DNA of 64,000 nucleotides from Pisaster brevispinus. Its lineage: Eukaryota > Echinodermata > Asteroidea > Forcipulatida > Asteriidae. This document shows, piece by piece, positions 1 through 10,919 of the stretch; the first letter of the stretch is position 1, and each line of letters begins with the position of its first letter. The DNA is taken from NCBI GenBank assembly GCA_023634235.1, contig JAMKCF010000016.1, forward strand, positions 4,025,001-4,089,000, in the 5' to 3' direction. The position numbers and the translations under genes are program-made. The notes under the pieces were generated by a model, which did no database searches, had not been told where the DNA came from, and worked only from the letters and a program-made list of their open reading frames with translations.

Positions 1-59
1 CCACAAGGATGCATTTTTAGATTGTGTGTGTGTATGGTGGGGGTGGGGGTTACGGGAGG

Positions 60-415
60 GTGCTTGTGGGGTCTTTTCGACAATGGAACAATGGACCACT
101 CAAGGAAATTCATTGTTCAACCTGGACCCCATAAGAACATTTTTTAGAAAGGGAGAATAACAGACCAACAGTAGCAGGACCCAACAAACCCGATCTGTAA
201 GGTTGTGTGTGTGAGCTTGTTTTCACATTCAAACCGGGGACCTATAACAAAAGAGGACAATAGGGTCCCCGGTTGGGTAAAGGTCCCCAGTTAGAAATTG
301 TGTACAAAACCAATGGGAGCTGTTGCCAAAAAGTTAGAGTCCAAACAAAAGAGGGACAATAGGAGGTCCCCGATTGAGGTGTTTACACACTTGTGTGTGT
401 GTGTGTGTACTCCTT
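60..415 (+). repeat. Dispersed repeat family 'GGACCCCAC', copy 1
   Basis: This stretch aligns almost base for base with 8282-8640 and, in the opposite orientation, with parts of 38690-39290. It carries repeated GGACCCCACAAG-like and GGGGACC motifs and a terminal GT run. No coding capacity or clear terminal repeats are seen. It is an interspersed repeat of unknown class, perhaps a non-autonomous DNA transposon. Confidence 0.7.
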
Positions 416-619
416 TTCTGTACCTTGTGAAGACTATAAGGATAAAACAAAACAGGGAAACAACTTGTCTCCAACGAATCAGTTTTTTTGCGCTAGAAGA
501 TAACGCCGACTTGGAATAGCAAACACAATAAGTTTAACACTGCGTTTGTTGGGATTTGTACCGGGGATTACGGAGTTAACTCCATACTTTTAAAATAAAA
601 ATGACCAAATGAAACTCTT

Positions 620-965
620 CTGCAAAAATTGTAAAAACATTTGATAGTCGACCCAGGGATTGTCATGTTGATGGCGAGTGGTTACGTTCCATGACGCACT
701 CTTGAAAGAGGTAGTAGACAGTAGACAAGAAAGACAAAACTTTTCAGAAGGGTACATCTGACAACCTTTTTATGTAATCCCCGCCATAACCCGAGCCTCA
801 TTAATATACAACAATCGCTTTGCAATTGTTAAAGGATTAATATTTTGTATTTATTTATTTTTTTCACAGCGGTGTTCGATACGCGCTGCTTCACATGATG
901 GTGGTAACGCCGGATGTTTCGGAGTATGAAAACCCCATATAAGAGGACACTGTTGACGAGCAACA
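620..965 (+). promoter_or_regulatory. Conserved promoter block of peptide gene A
   Basis: About 340 bp upstream of exon 1 align with the reverse strand at 21645-22030 (gene B) and 37290-37690 (orphan promoter copy). Conserved blocks include GTCATGTTGA, GACGCACT, GAGGTAGTAG, GGGTACATCT and CATAACCCGAGCCTCAT, and a block ending 20-30 bp before the TATA box. A TATAAG box lies at 938-943. Conservation beyond the core promoter suggests shared regulation, though recent duplication alone could also explain it. No specific transcription-factor site is claimed. Confidence 0.7.
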
Positions 966-1033
966 GCAATCACTGACTCAACGCACCTACTTGAAGCAAC
1001 TTGACTTTTTCTTCTTTTAATAGTACAGCACCG
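966..1033 (+). other. Gene A exon 1, untranslated
   Basis: The start is set about 28 bases after the TATAAG box, so it is approximate. The 3' edge is a strong donor, ACCG|GTGAGT, with the intron beginning at 1034. The exon aligns with the exon 1 copies at 21569-21640 and 37208-37280 on the other strand, including AGCAACAGCAA, CTGACTCAAC and TACAGCACCG. It has no ATG-led frame of note. The intron to exon 2 is about 8.3 kb against about 1 kb in gene B, because a Ngaro-like element and other repeats lie in it. Confidence 0.65.
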
Positions 1034-1164
1034 GTGAGTACATGCTTCTCTATGTTAACAGAAATGCACATTTGTTAATATTGACTTAGAATAAAGTCAT
1101 TTGAAGTGTTGTGTTGTAATCAACCGAAGAAAACAGTTTTGAGTTGTACCCCAAAAAAACTTTG

Positions 1165-1240
1165 ACTGTAGCGGGACATCAACCTGCTACTTCTTGATTG
1201 ATATACGGCGCTCTACCAACTGAGCTATATTGCACTATGC
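1165..1240 (-). repeat. tRNA-derived SINE remnant in gene A intron 1
   Basis: On the minus strand an A-box-like TAGCTCAGTTGGTAGAGC is followed about 30 bp later by a degenerate B box (GGTTGATGTCC). The cloverleaf is poor and flanks are AT-rich. Gene B intron 1 has a comparable tRNA-like unit, also opposite to the gene, at 21186-21260, so this may predate the gene duplication. Confidence 0.5.
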
Positions 1241-1684
1241 TGGCATTATCCTAAAGTTAGCATTCTCACTAGTCTGTCAATAATTGTTTTATTTGTTAAA
1301 CCTTAACATCATTTACACATTTAACCAACCCGATTCTCTTTTTGGTATTTCTTGATAACTTGTAGTAATTTCGGACATTGCATTAAACCAAAAAAATAAA
1401 TAAATACAATTCAAAATGTTAAAATCATGCTGTTTTTCTTCATATTGAAGAATATTGCTGGAGGAATAATGTAAGAATCGGGTGCACTGTTTAAAATATT
1501 TGTATCAGTATTTTTATTTATACCTTTTTGTTATAAAAAAAAATGTGCAGCATCTTGTACTGCAAACTCTTATTGCATCATAATATCAGAGAAAAGTACG
1601 TACATTTTTTTATTTACGCTGTATACTTCATTATTTGGAAAGCTGGCCCCCAAAAAAGAGTTTATCTGTGGTTCGAGTGGTAAT

Positions 1685-1980
1685 AATTTTCGTAAGGGGA
1701 TCGAATTTGATATCCCTTGTTCCTCAACTCTAGCCGGAAAGAGAAGGGGATAGAATTGTATATCTCTTGTTCCTCAAACCAAGCCGAAAAGAGTTGGGCA
1801 TAACGTTTTCTATCCCTTGTTCCTCAACTCTAGCCGAAAAGAGGAGGGGGTAGAATTTTCTATCCCTTGTTCCTCAACTCTATCCGAAGAGCGGAAGAGA
1901 TAGATTTGGTTATCTTTTGCTGCTCAAATCAAGCGAAAAAGAGGAAAGGATATATTTTGTTATCCCTTGAAACTCAAATA
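1685..1980. repeat. About 60-bp tandem repeat, about five copies
   Basis: Diverged head-to-tail copies share the core TATCCCTTGTTCCTCAACTC followed by AGCCGAAAAGAG and a GGGATAGAATTT-like segment. It is a small minisatellite within gene A intron 1. No coding signal is seen. The flanks 1240-1685 and 1980-2640 hold AT-rich sequence with short direct repeats around 2250-2450. Confidence 0.75.
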
Positions 1981-2742
1981 TGACAAAATGTGCAATATAT
2001 TGATAACAAATAACTGGAATTCATCATTTACCACCTGATAAAGACACAGACAAAAGGATTTGTTGTTGCAGTGAATTCTGCCAGGAGTTAATTTATTCCG
2101 TATTCTGAATTCAGTGGTAAAACGACAATTAATAATAAGGGATTTCCCTTTATTTAATTCCATCCTTTAAATTGCAATATTTATTCAAAACATTTCCCAT
2201 TCAGTGATATCCACTCATAAAGAAGTATACCAATTCCAATTATAAATACACTTTGCGACCAATCCGCAAAGGTTCCCAATTCCACACTTTGCGAACGGTA
2301 CAATTCCAATCCGCAAAGGTTCCCACTTCTCAGCGATTTGCTAAAGAAGGTACCAGACCATTTACAATTATTATGAAAATTCCTGCACTCATTGACTGGA
2401 GAAATTCTGGGTCAATGAGGTTCCCACTTCCAGCGAGTTGCCAAGAAGGTACCAATTTAATTTACTTCTTTATATACAATCACATCATTTTATTACCACC
2501 ATATTTATACATATCAATTCACATAAATTAATTTACCACTTTCCTCACAGGCTTTCATGCCTATTAGCTTATTTAAACAGTAAAAACCTAAACTTACCGC
2601 CAAAGCAAATTTTTGCTATAAAAATTTGACCAAACACCCCCCCCCTTTTTTTTTAACTCAACTTGGTCCCATGATGGAAAATGAAAAGCATCGGGGCGTG
2701 TGTTGAAGAACATCGACCCTTCTGATAAATTTTGACGGAACA

Positions 2743-3240
2743 TCAGTGTGCCCGGGTATCCAAATGAGTCATGTCTTGCCAGTACACACCTTCCTGGGAA
2801 GGATTAATGAGATGGGAGTGTTTAATCACATGTGCATTTTGCATCTCTCGAAGTAACTTCCTTGCGTACATATTCAAATCCCAAGTGCAGCGTTTGCTTG
2901 CCCCTCCTTTAACTTCACCGTGATACTTCGCCCTTTGCAAAATGTCAGACCAAATTAACCGTGTGTTGGGTAGGATATTCCTAATCTAGGCTCTCTTTTA
3001 CCCTGTGTCTAATCTGTCCCAAATTTTCCTTAAAGATATCATTGGTCTCTATATGTAACACTATTGTCGTTGGGGCCTCGCCTTTTGCCAGGTATCTCCT
3101 GAGCCTATTCCCTAGACCGGCCAGGCGTGCACCAGACACGCCTTTCCATGTCACTGTACCACCACCGTGCAGCTGTGTGTTGGACTTCCCTGCATGGCGA
3201 TTGATCCTGTCCCCCAGTATCCAAGTTCTTGCTTCGGATT
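2743..3240 (-). pseudogene. SGNH/GDSL hydrolase-like domain of the Ngaro-like element
   Basis: The minus-strand frame from about 3240 reads TWILGDRINRHAG, matching the block I region of SGNH hydrolases but with Arg where GDS normally has its serine. It continues to an IVLHIETNDI segment resembling the conserved Asn-Asp block and then meets a TAG near 2985. A second frame continues with LIWSDILQRAKYHG and ends in a YWQDMTHL segment that fits the catalytic Asp-x-x-His. Hydrolase domains after the recombinase are known in some Ngaro elements. Loss of the serine and the frame breaks argue for a dead enzyme. The role of such hydrolases in these elements is not established. Confidence 0.65.
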
Positions 3241-3428
3241 GATAACCGTCTGCATAAATAAATTAAAGAAAAACAGCCCGGGTCATCTGTTTTGACTAAT
3301 AATATATCTTGTCAAAGTCTTGCATAAAAGTCAAAACATTGTATCAACCCTACACACATTTTTAACACCCAACTCAACATCCACACGCCTTGTAAATGAT
3401 GATTTATCTTACACAGCAATATGCCCTT

Positions 3429-4210
3429 TTAGACAATTGAAAACATTAGGTCTGGCCTAATGTAAGATTCAAATGCTCCAGACTTCCATCTCCCCATACT
3501 TTTGATTTGTTCCTCCGGAACCCCACACATTGAGGCTGATGATGCAGCACCTATCCTGAAACTATGAGCTGAAAAAAGGTGTGGGGGCAACCCGATGGCC
3601 TTAATCCCCTGCTTTAAGATGTGATTAACTTGTTTGGCTGACAAAGGGTCCCCCCCCCCCCCGAAGTGTACAAACAAGAACCCCTCCCTTGGAGGTCTTG
3701 CCTCTAAAAATTGTGTCATTGCCTGTACTGGCACAATTCAGTATTGGCATTCCTGTCAATAGAAATGATTGACGCTTTACCAAATTGATCCGTTTTTGAA
3801 TATCTTAGTACTACCTGCAAATTCCCTTCCTGATTAAAGGAGATATCACCAATACACAATGCCCGGGAATATGCCAGCATGCGTTTTATACTAGTGAACT
3901 CACTCACCCTCAGAAAACCGAAAAAGGCAAGCAAAAATGCTGCTTTAAAAAGCAAAGCTTCATATGCTGTTTTGCAGACTGACGGTAAAATTCTAACTAG
4001 ACTGCTCAGCACGGGAAATGTAATGGGACATCTTGAATCTTGCCGAGGGTCCAAGCGTCTACAACCCTCCTTCATCTTAGAAACAATGAAACTACCCGTG
4101 GGATCCTCCCAATTGTGCAATTTATGAACATATGAAATAGCTGATACGTATGTACAAATGGAAGAAGATGCAAAGGTCTTTAAATTTAAATATGCAATAT
4201 AGGCTACCAC
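3429..4210 (-). pseudogene. Tyrosine recombinase (integrase) of the Ngaro-like element
   Basis: Two overlapping minus-strand frames (4210-3716 and 3734-3429) form one recombinase domain. The first holds the box I arginine in FGFLRVSEFTS and a lysine in YSKTDQFG. The second holds HSFRIGA (His-x-x-Arg), GRWKSGAF and the nucleophile Tyr in ESYIRP. The catalytic set therefore looks present, but the frame changes near 3730, just before the second part. This enzyme family inserts circular cDNA without target-site duplication, unlike DDE integrases. The break is either inactivating or an assembly error. Confidence 0.85.
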
Positions 4211-4347
4211 CTGAGTTATGGAAGCTGGCCATTTATTGCCTAATGACCAATCATTCCGAAAGGCTATGAAACTTTCTACTACCCTTCTTTATGTACACTT
4301 AGTGCTAGGCGCCATAGATGCTGCTAAAATTGATTGAGTTCTGGCTA

Positions 4348-4923
4348 TTAAAGGTTCCATAGGAACTCTGGTACAGGAACTGCTTTCTTGTCCGCGTTGG
4401 GTGCAATTCTCCGGAACCGGTCCATCTGAAAACGTGATAATGCATCTGCAATGCTATTTTGCTTTCCTGGGACGTGACTGGATGAAAAGGCTACATTGTT
4501 TTTCAAACACTGTAGTACAACAAATCTGACCAACCTCATAATCATGGGGCCTTTTGATGTTTTCTTATTCAAAATGTTCACAACCCCTTTATTATCTGAC
4601 CGGACAACTATGCGTTTACCCTTAAACTCCCTACCCCATAACACCATGGCCACGATTACAGGAAACAATTCCAGCCATGCAATTGATCGGTTTTCATCTT
4701 TTACCACTACAGGCCACAACCCTTGAAACCACTTTCCTTGCAAAAATCCTCCAAATCCTACCCCACCGCTTGCATCTGTAAATAATTGTATGTCTGCAGC
4801 ACACACACAAAACTGGTCTGGAAATATAGAAACTCCATTGTATTCTTTCAAAAATACAAGCCACATATTTAAATCACTTTTTACGCCTAGCCTTATTTTT
4901 GTGCCATGATTTCTTGACACCAC
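4348..4923 (-). pseudogene. RNase H domain of the Ngaro-like element
   Basis: The minus-strand frame contains the RNase H signature: LFTDASGGVGFGG (first Asp), IAWLELFPVIVA (Glu), VVRSDNKGVVNILN (Asp) and GKQNSIADALSRFQ near the end (last Asp). It belongs to the polyprotein removing the RNA strand during reverse transcription. It lies just upstream of the recombinase, as usual in DIRS-like elements. The same C-terminal motif recurs at 12255-12400 in a second copy. Confidence 0.85.
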
Positions 4924-5400
4924 AAGTTAGGTCTATCATGCGACGAATAAAAGGGCGACCTGGTGCAATTGCTCTGCACACAAAGGAAAGTGAGCCAATT
5001 AAGGACTGCATTTGTTTGAGTGTTAACTTTTGTGCCTTAGATGCATTTTCTATTTTTGCTATTATTGCCTGAACTTTCTCCTCGGGGATTGACACTGTTT
5101 GCTTGACGGAATCAATTTTTAGACGCAAGTACACAATTTCTGTTGTTGGGCCTACTGATTTTTCTTTTGCCAGGGGTACTCCAAGTTTTGCACACACATC
5201 TTCAAAAATATTCACAACTACTCGAGCTCCTGAGTAGCCCAACCTAAACCCATTCGAAAACCCATCCCTAAGAATCGTAGCGGATTTTTTGTCCGGGTAT
5301 TGATCTAACAATGGCAATAAAGTGCTTAGCTTAATTGGTGAGGGATATTTACAACATAAGCAGACTGAATTTCTATGGCACTGCTTTGCTGTTGATTCAC
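4874..5400 (-). pseudogene. Reverse transcriptase remnant, catalytic core missing
   Basis: The frame holds an N-terminal RT piece (SPIKLSTLLPLLDQYPD, then GFSNGFRLGYSG) that runs directly into a C-terminal piece beginning IFEDVCAKLGVPLAKEKS, followed by a LTLKQMQSLIGSLSF segment typical of the RT connection to RNase H in DIRS-like elements. The palm with the catalytic aspartates lies between these parts in intact relatives and is absent. An internal deletion is inferred. This copy could only have moved with enzymes from elsewhere. Confidence 0.75.
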
Positions 5401-5405
5401 TATGA

Positions 5406-7001
5406 CTAATTACCCTCTTTGTTGCAGTTTTGGGCTCCATGTCCCGTTTCATTGCACTTACTACATTTGTGCGCAATTTTACACTGCGCTCTGGAACAGC
5501 CTGCGCTGTTGAAATCATAGCACATTCCCCTTGAAATGATTTTTCTCCACAGTCCCGCTTGTGGATTTGCCCGGGTTGACATTGCGTATCTTTTTTGGAT
5601 AGATGCGTTGTTTTGGGCACGAAAATTACTGGACTGTGGAGGCCTGACATTTGTTCCTAGAGCTTGATTAACCCCTGGGGCTGTGACATACAATGCCCAT
5701 AATTCACCGTCAATTGAGGCTCATGATCGAACTGGTGTTATTTGCTGCCTCATTCTAAATTGACGATCATAAGTGCGCCATCCCCACCCTATGTGACGAG
5801 CTGCTGCTGTGCGTACAATCTGACAATATTTCAATAACTCTTGTGTTCTATCGGGATGAGCTCGCAAATACACTGATGCATATGTCAAAAATGCAGAGGT
5901 CCATGTATGTATAGAAGTAATTGGACGCTTTTGTTTATTATCTTTCCATGATAGAGCCCCCCTCGTTTACAACCAGCGAAAATTCGTTCATGTCTTGACC
6001 ACTACTTGTACTAGGCTAGCTCTTCTCTAAATCACAGCGAATTCCACATACTCGCTATTAATAATCTTAGATTTTAAGGTTAGCGGTAGACCCTCGCCCA
6101 ATTCGCTACAAACATATATCAAGGGATTAAAGGGAGTTGATGGCAACTCAAATGCGGTATGCTATTCACCATTCGTATGCTTCCAGAGCCCGCTATACAA
6201 TTAATTGACCCCAACATGCTACTGTTCCCGACTGTATTTGTACTACACCCTGCATTCGAAAGTTGGACACCACCCAGTCCTATTGAAGATGATGTCCCTC
6301 CTAACCTACCACATACCCCATCCCTGTTAGGCATGGAATAACCTGAATATTGACTAGAGTTTGCCAAGTTGTACACTAAACTACTAGGGTTACTTATTCC
6401 TGACTGGCCTGACTGACCCAAGCTCTGACTAACATTCATATTAAACGGCAAGCTGCCAGACAAATTATGATTGTTCGCCCCTTCGTATCCCTATACTCAT
6501 GCTTTGGGAATGTTGGCCTATTGTACCCTGAGCTACATGTAAAGGCCGTGAAATAGTTTGACTATTAATCTGTGGGATGTTTGCAATTATTGGCCCTTTA
6601 TACACACTTGGTGTTTGAAACCTTTCCGTATTCACGGTACTCGTGTTACCTACTAGCGTTACTACTGAGGCTGTACTTGCCCCAGCATTAGGTCTATTGA
6701 ATCCTAAATGTAGTGACTCACCCGATGGACCGATTGGCCCGGCTAGTAAGCAATCGGCTTCACCACTCACTGTAGCAGCACCATCTTCGCCCCCATCATC
6801 AGGTATCACTTGGATTTCTTCGCCGGGATCCTCCTGTGATATCTGATGATGGGTGCCGCCCTGACTGCGGGGTGGTGTGTGGATGTCTGCTGTGACTGTG
6901 ACGGAGTTTGCAGAGCTCAGTGCTGCCCTGGCGTTCGCCTGGGCTCTGGTCCGTCCCTCACTGCTGGTGCTCGTACCCCGGCCTCTTTTTGCCTTGGACA
7001 C
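5406..7001 (-). pseudogene. Gag-like region of the Ngaro-like element
   Basis: Three minus-strand frames cover this region. 7001-6465 begins MSKAKRGRGTSTSSEGRTRA and is rich in Ser, Thr, Gly and Gln. 6463-6119 is Asn/Ser/Gly rich. 5693-5406 carries Cys/His clusters, GMCYDFNSAGCSRAQC and then HKCSKCNETGHGAQNC, like the zinc-binding end of DIRS/Ngaro Gag proteins. The stretch 5700-6119 has no long frame. Gag packages element RNA. The region is interrupted and taken as decayed. Confidence 0.6.
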
Positions 7002-7604
7002 CGTCGCTAAGTTTCCGCGGACTCCTTGTCCGCCATGCCCCGTACCCCGCCTCCGATTCCCGCCTCAAGACCGCGCCATTAGACTGGACACTTAAGAAAT
7101 TTTGCGAAACTACAATCTAACTTAACTCCTTGGTGGCAGAATAGTCAAAGACGTTTCCTAGAAAGACGAGCACCCTTTCCCCAAAATGCCTTGCTTTGGT
7201 TGGTTGAAAAGAACAATGGAAACACGTCTGAATGCACCCTGACGATCACAATTGCTTAGCCCCGACTGTATTATGAATATGCATATTTCCCGGTGTTAAA
7301 TCGGTTTACTGCGTTACGCATTAAACCCTATTGTTTATTTTATTAGCCTAGAAAAATTGATTGATTCGTAAAATCTGGAGCATGTTTCTTTTAAATTTGG
7401 AAGAGAAAACGGTAAAAAGAAAAATGTGTTGCTTATTCCTGTTTCGAAATCAATTTTCCGACTATAATGAAATGTTTAAGCTGTAAATTTGAAGAAAAAA
7501 AAAATAAAAAAAATATATACAAAATAAAAATTAACTTGTTCTCATTAAAATGTTAAATAATACTAGTATCTAGTAAAATATTGGATTCGAACTGCCTCTA
7601 GCTA

Positions 7605-7770
7605 CCGGGCAATCTCGGTGGTCTAACTGGTATGGCACTGCTCTAGAATTGCCAAGGTCGTGGGTTCGAATCCCACCCGAGTAATATGCCTGTGTTTTTT
7701 TCACAGAACTCGGGAAAGTACTGAGTATACAGTGCTAACACACATCGGTGTAGAGTAAAAAAACACAAAA
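7605..7770 (+). repeat. tRNA-derived SINE
   Basis: A tRNA-like head has an A-box-like TGGTCTAACTGG at 7619-7630 and a perfect B box GGTTCGAATCC at 7663-7673. It is followed by a non-tRNA body (GTAATATGCCTGTG ... AACTCGGGAAAGTACTGAG ... ACACACATCGGTGT). The body distinguishes it from a functional tRNA gene. It lies in gene A intron 1. The rest of 7100-8280 is AT-rich sequence without coding signal. Confidence 0.75.
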
Positions 7771-8281
7771 TTAATATTGTTGAGTTTAGTTCAGTTAAGG
7801 ACAGAGAGTTCACGTCCAGTGTATGGTCGTAGACAGACTGGTACTTCGTAAACATTTTAAGCTTTTGCTGTAAATACAAGATTTGTTAATTTGAATACTC
7901 ATCATTTATAAAGGTAATAAAAGTACTTATTTTTTTCGAGAAATACTTGCAGTCAAAATTTAGGAAGCAGCTTCTGCAGGCCACAACAGCACCTTTGAAT
8001 ATTGATTGAGGTATTTAAATATAATTTGATGAATTTAGTGCGAGAAAAAAATGCACATATTTTTTGCTGTGTGTGTGAGCATGTCTACCCGTTGAAACCA
8101 TTGAGTTTTGACAAATGGGATCCGGTTGTTTGACAGAATGATGACGTCCTCACTTCTCTTTGGTGTAAAAAAAAATAATAATAATAAAAATGAAGACGTC
8201 AAAAAAATTAAAACTAAGTCCAAGTAATTTGAGAACAAAGAGAAGTGATCGATTTGCGGGATTTACAATTAAGGGTTAGCA

Positions 8282-8640
8282 CACCCACCGGTCCTTGTGG
8301 GGTCCAAAACACAACTGAACAATGGACCCCACAAGATAATTCTTTGTTGAACCTGGACCCCACAGGAGAATTCTTTAGAAAACGGAATAATAGAACAACA
8401 TTAGCAGGACCCCACAAGCCACTATCGGTATGTGTGGGTGTGTGAGTTTGTTTTCACATTCAAACCGGGGACCTATAACAAAAGAGGACAATAGGGTCCC
8501 CGGTTGGGTAAAGGTCCCCAGTTGGAAATTGTGTACAAAACCAATGGGAGCTGTTGCCAAAAAGTTAAAGTCCAAACAAAAGAGGGACAATAGGAGGTCC
8601 CCGATTGGAGGTGTTTACACACTTGTATGTGTGTTTTTGT
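8282..8640 (+). repeat. Dispersed repeat family 'GGACCCCAC', copy 2
   Basis: This is a second, better preserved copy of the repeat at 60-415, in the same orientation and about 8.2 kb away. It starts near ACACACCCACCGGTCC and ends in a TTTACACACTTGTATGTGTG run. The two copies bracket gene A's first exon and most of its first intron, so recombination between them would remove that stretch. Confidence 0.75.
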
Positions 8641-9008
8641 GTGAAAATACAAACATTTACAAACCAACGATGGTCTTAACATGTAAGTTTTCTGTAACTG
8701 TCGAGGAGTAGGCTGAAGAGCCCAGTCTCTGTCTCTCCTTTCTTAACATCTGTTGATGTTTTCTGATAACATTAACTTGCTAAATGGTATAAACTTTGTT
8801 TCTGGAGAGCACCTTTATTCACAAAGTGTTTTTGATACTCATGCGCTTTGAGCAATAGAAAACGAAATGTTACTCAAAATTTCGCAGCTAAATTGAAACT
8901 GGAAACAAAGCATGCAAACGTATAGTTGGAAATGGGATTTAAATTGTTTTTCCTGATTTTGCAAGAGAGAGAAAAATACAACGTAGCTAGGGTTTTTGTG
9001 AAATTTGT

Positions 9009-9268
<260 letters not shown>

Positions 9269-9330
9269 CTGTTCTCTTTGTCTATATTATACAATTAATA
9301 CTCAATTACTTTGAGTTTTTTTTTTCTCAG

Positions 9331-9498
9331 AAAACAAAACTCAAAAATGACTTCAAAGATTTTTCTGGCTGTCATGGCTCTGGCCGTTCTGACCACATTT
9401 GTCCTGGCCGTGGAGGAGGACTACACTTTCGATGACCTAACGGAGTTTGTGAAGAGACAAATATTGCGAGGGAGAAAAAAAACGTAAAAACCAAGAAA
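9331..9498 (+). CDS. Gene A exon 2: signal peptide and acidic propiece
   Basis: The acceptor is a run of T then CTCAG ending at 9330, and translation starts at ATG 9347. Residues 1-21 form a signal peptide (MTSKIFLAVMALAVLTTFVL then A). Next comes an acidic propiece and a Lys-Arg site at residues 36-37, after which the sequence is basic (QILRGRKK). The exon closely matches gene B exon 2 and less closely gene C exon 2. As given, an eight-A run (9475-9482) leads to TAA at 9485-9487, before a good donor (AAA|GTAAGT, intron from 9499). One base fewer in that run would leave the frame open to the donor in phase 1, the phase exon 3 needs. So this is either a real frameshift or a homopolymer error. 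Secretion is a strong inference; the processing scheme is inferred from family logic. Confidence 0.75.
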
Positions 9499-10124
9499 GT
9501 AAGTAACACTTACCGATAGATAGATAATGGGCACACCTGATCTTATTAGGGGTTCAATTTCCATAAACTCTGAGAATGTATTGGGTTAACAATGAACAAT
9601 GACACAATTCCTCGCTCGTACCAAGAAGTAAAATCACAACATTTTGCGATTAGGTTTCTATGCAAATTATAATTACACTCATGACTGTAACTATTTTTAG
9701 CAAGTCTCGATGTCTTTTATGTCATACTTTCGTAAGATTTACTTACTAGATTTACCATTTATATTTCCTCGAAATGACCTAGCTCTATACGCAAACCCCA
9801 CAGCGCAGTTCAGGCACGATTGTATGACATTTTGCATTTTCTCGAAGGAATTTTAGTATTTCAACGCAATATATCTAAGTTGTTTGTACACAGCGCTAGG
9901 CGGGCAAAACTTTTTTTTTCCCTTTTTGTGTCTTCATTTTCATGAAGTGACGTTTGTGTTTTGGAATTATTTACCTTTTAATAATAACAGTCTCAGTATT
10001 GAAAACGTGCTAAATTCCTGTGGGATAACTAAACTCTTCCCTCTTAAGATTAAGCCATTTTTGATGTTAAATTGCTAAGCTAATGAACTATTTCTGATTT
10101 ACCTTTTTTTTCCCACAAATCCAG

Positions 10125-10219
10125 TTTGCGACGTATTTGGCCAAAGTTGCATCTGTGATAAACGGCTGCCAGATGGTCACCCCAATCGCGCCATCACCTG
10201 CCATGACTACAAGAGATAA
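10125..10219 (+). CDS. Gene A exon 3: four-cysteine mature domain
   Basis: The acceptor is a T/C-rich tract ending CACAAATCCAG at 10124. Two bases complete a split codon, then 30 codons run to TAA at 10217-10219. The peptide begins CDVFGQSCICDKRLPDG and has a fourth Cys at position 25: spacing C-x6-C-x-C-x14-C. It ends in Tyr-Lys-Arg. Gene B exon 3 has identical Cys spacing and shares GQ, CDKRL and CH. An AATAAA at 10478-10483 aligns with the one downstream of gene B. Short, basic, disulfide-rich peptides behind a signal and acidic propiece are typical of antimicrobial or signalling peptides. From memory, sea stars have a four-cysteine antimicrobial peptide family (PpCrAMP of Patiria pectinifera), but I cannot compare sequences here. 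Confidence 0.75.
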
Positions 10220-10477
10220 CTTAACATAACATAATGCCTTACTTTATAACTAAAGCCACATACTTTGTAATGCTCAAAAACAATGGACTACCATTTCGCC
10301 AGGAACTGCATAATACATGGAAGATCAATTTATGGTTTTCAACCAAAAACTGAATTGCTAAGAAACCTAAGCTATGGTACTGTTTTGCTTTTGTTTTAGG
10401 AGAACCAAGTATAAGTATTACTAGGCATTTGTGTGAACACATTGGGAATGTGTTACAGTAAGCACTTACTCTGTTTA

Positions 10478-10483
10478 AATAAA
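10478..10483 (+). terminator. Gene A poly(A) signal AATAAA
   Basis: AATAAA lies 259 bp after the exon 3 stop. The surrounding sequence aligns with the minus strand at 19182-19187, where gene B also has AATAAA about 245 bp after its stop. Conservation in both copies supports use. Confidence 0.55.
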
Positions 10484-10919
10484 GAACGAAATTGCAGGAA
10501 GTTAAACAGATTACATTATGCAATCCGGTATGATTCGACTGCGATCAACAACAGACTGTCTTAAATTTATTATAAGAAGGTCGAACCTTCCCCCTTGACC
10601 AAGGTTATTATCGGGTCACTGAACCCTGTTTTTACGTTGGCCTTGAACAATTTCAGGATTTTTACACTGCATAGAAAATGCACAACCCAAGTGAAACTTT
10701 ATAAAGTCTCATTTCATCACCTGTCTTAAGAACAGGAGAACAAAACAAAGAGGGTTCAGCTCACTTCAAACTTGTTCAATTCCACTGTATTAGACAATCC
10801 ATCGACACAGAATTTTAGTTTTTGTTTCTCTTTTTGTTACCTTGGTTGAGTGCAAATAAAATAACCAAAATTAATTATGAACAAATGAACTTAGGCCCTA
10901 AGTCTATTGATTATGAGTT

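Larger units (their letters stand above)
2700..7100 (-). mobile_element. Ngaro-like tyrosine-recombinase retrotransposon, defective
   Basis: Read on the minus strand, the order is Gag-like protein with zinc finger (about 7001-5406), a reverse transcriptase remnant (about 5400-4874), RNase H (4923-4348), tyrosine recombinase (4210-3429) and an SGNH-hydrolase-like frame (3240-2743). Gag, RT, RH and YR in this order, with an extra hydrolase, is known for the Ngaro group of DIRS-like elements. The RT catalytic core is missing and several frames are broken, so this copy cannot be autonomous. Termini are approximate because no split direct repeats were delimited. It sits in gene A intron 1, opposite to the gene. 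Confidence 0.75.

Noticed and set aside
7608..7683. Possible functional tRNA gene
   Set aside because: Good A and B boxes, but no convincing acceptor-stem pairing, and a SINE body follows.
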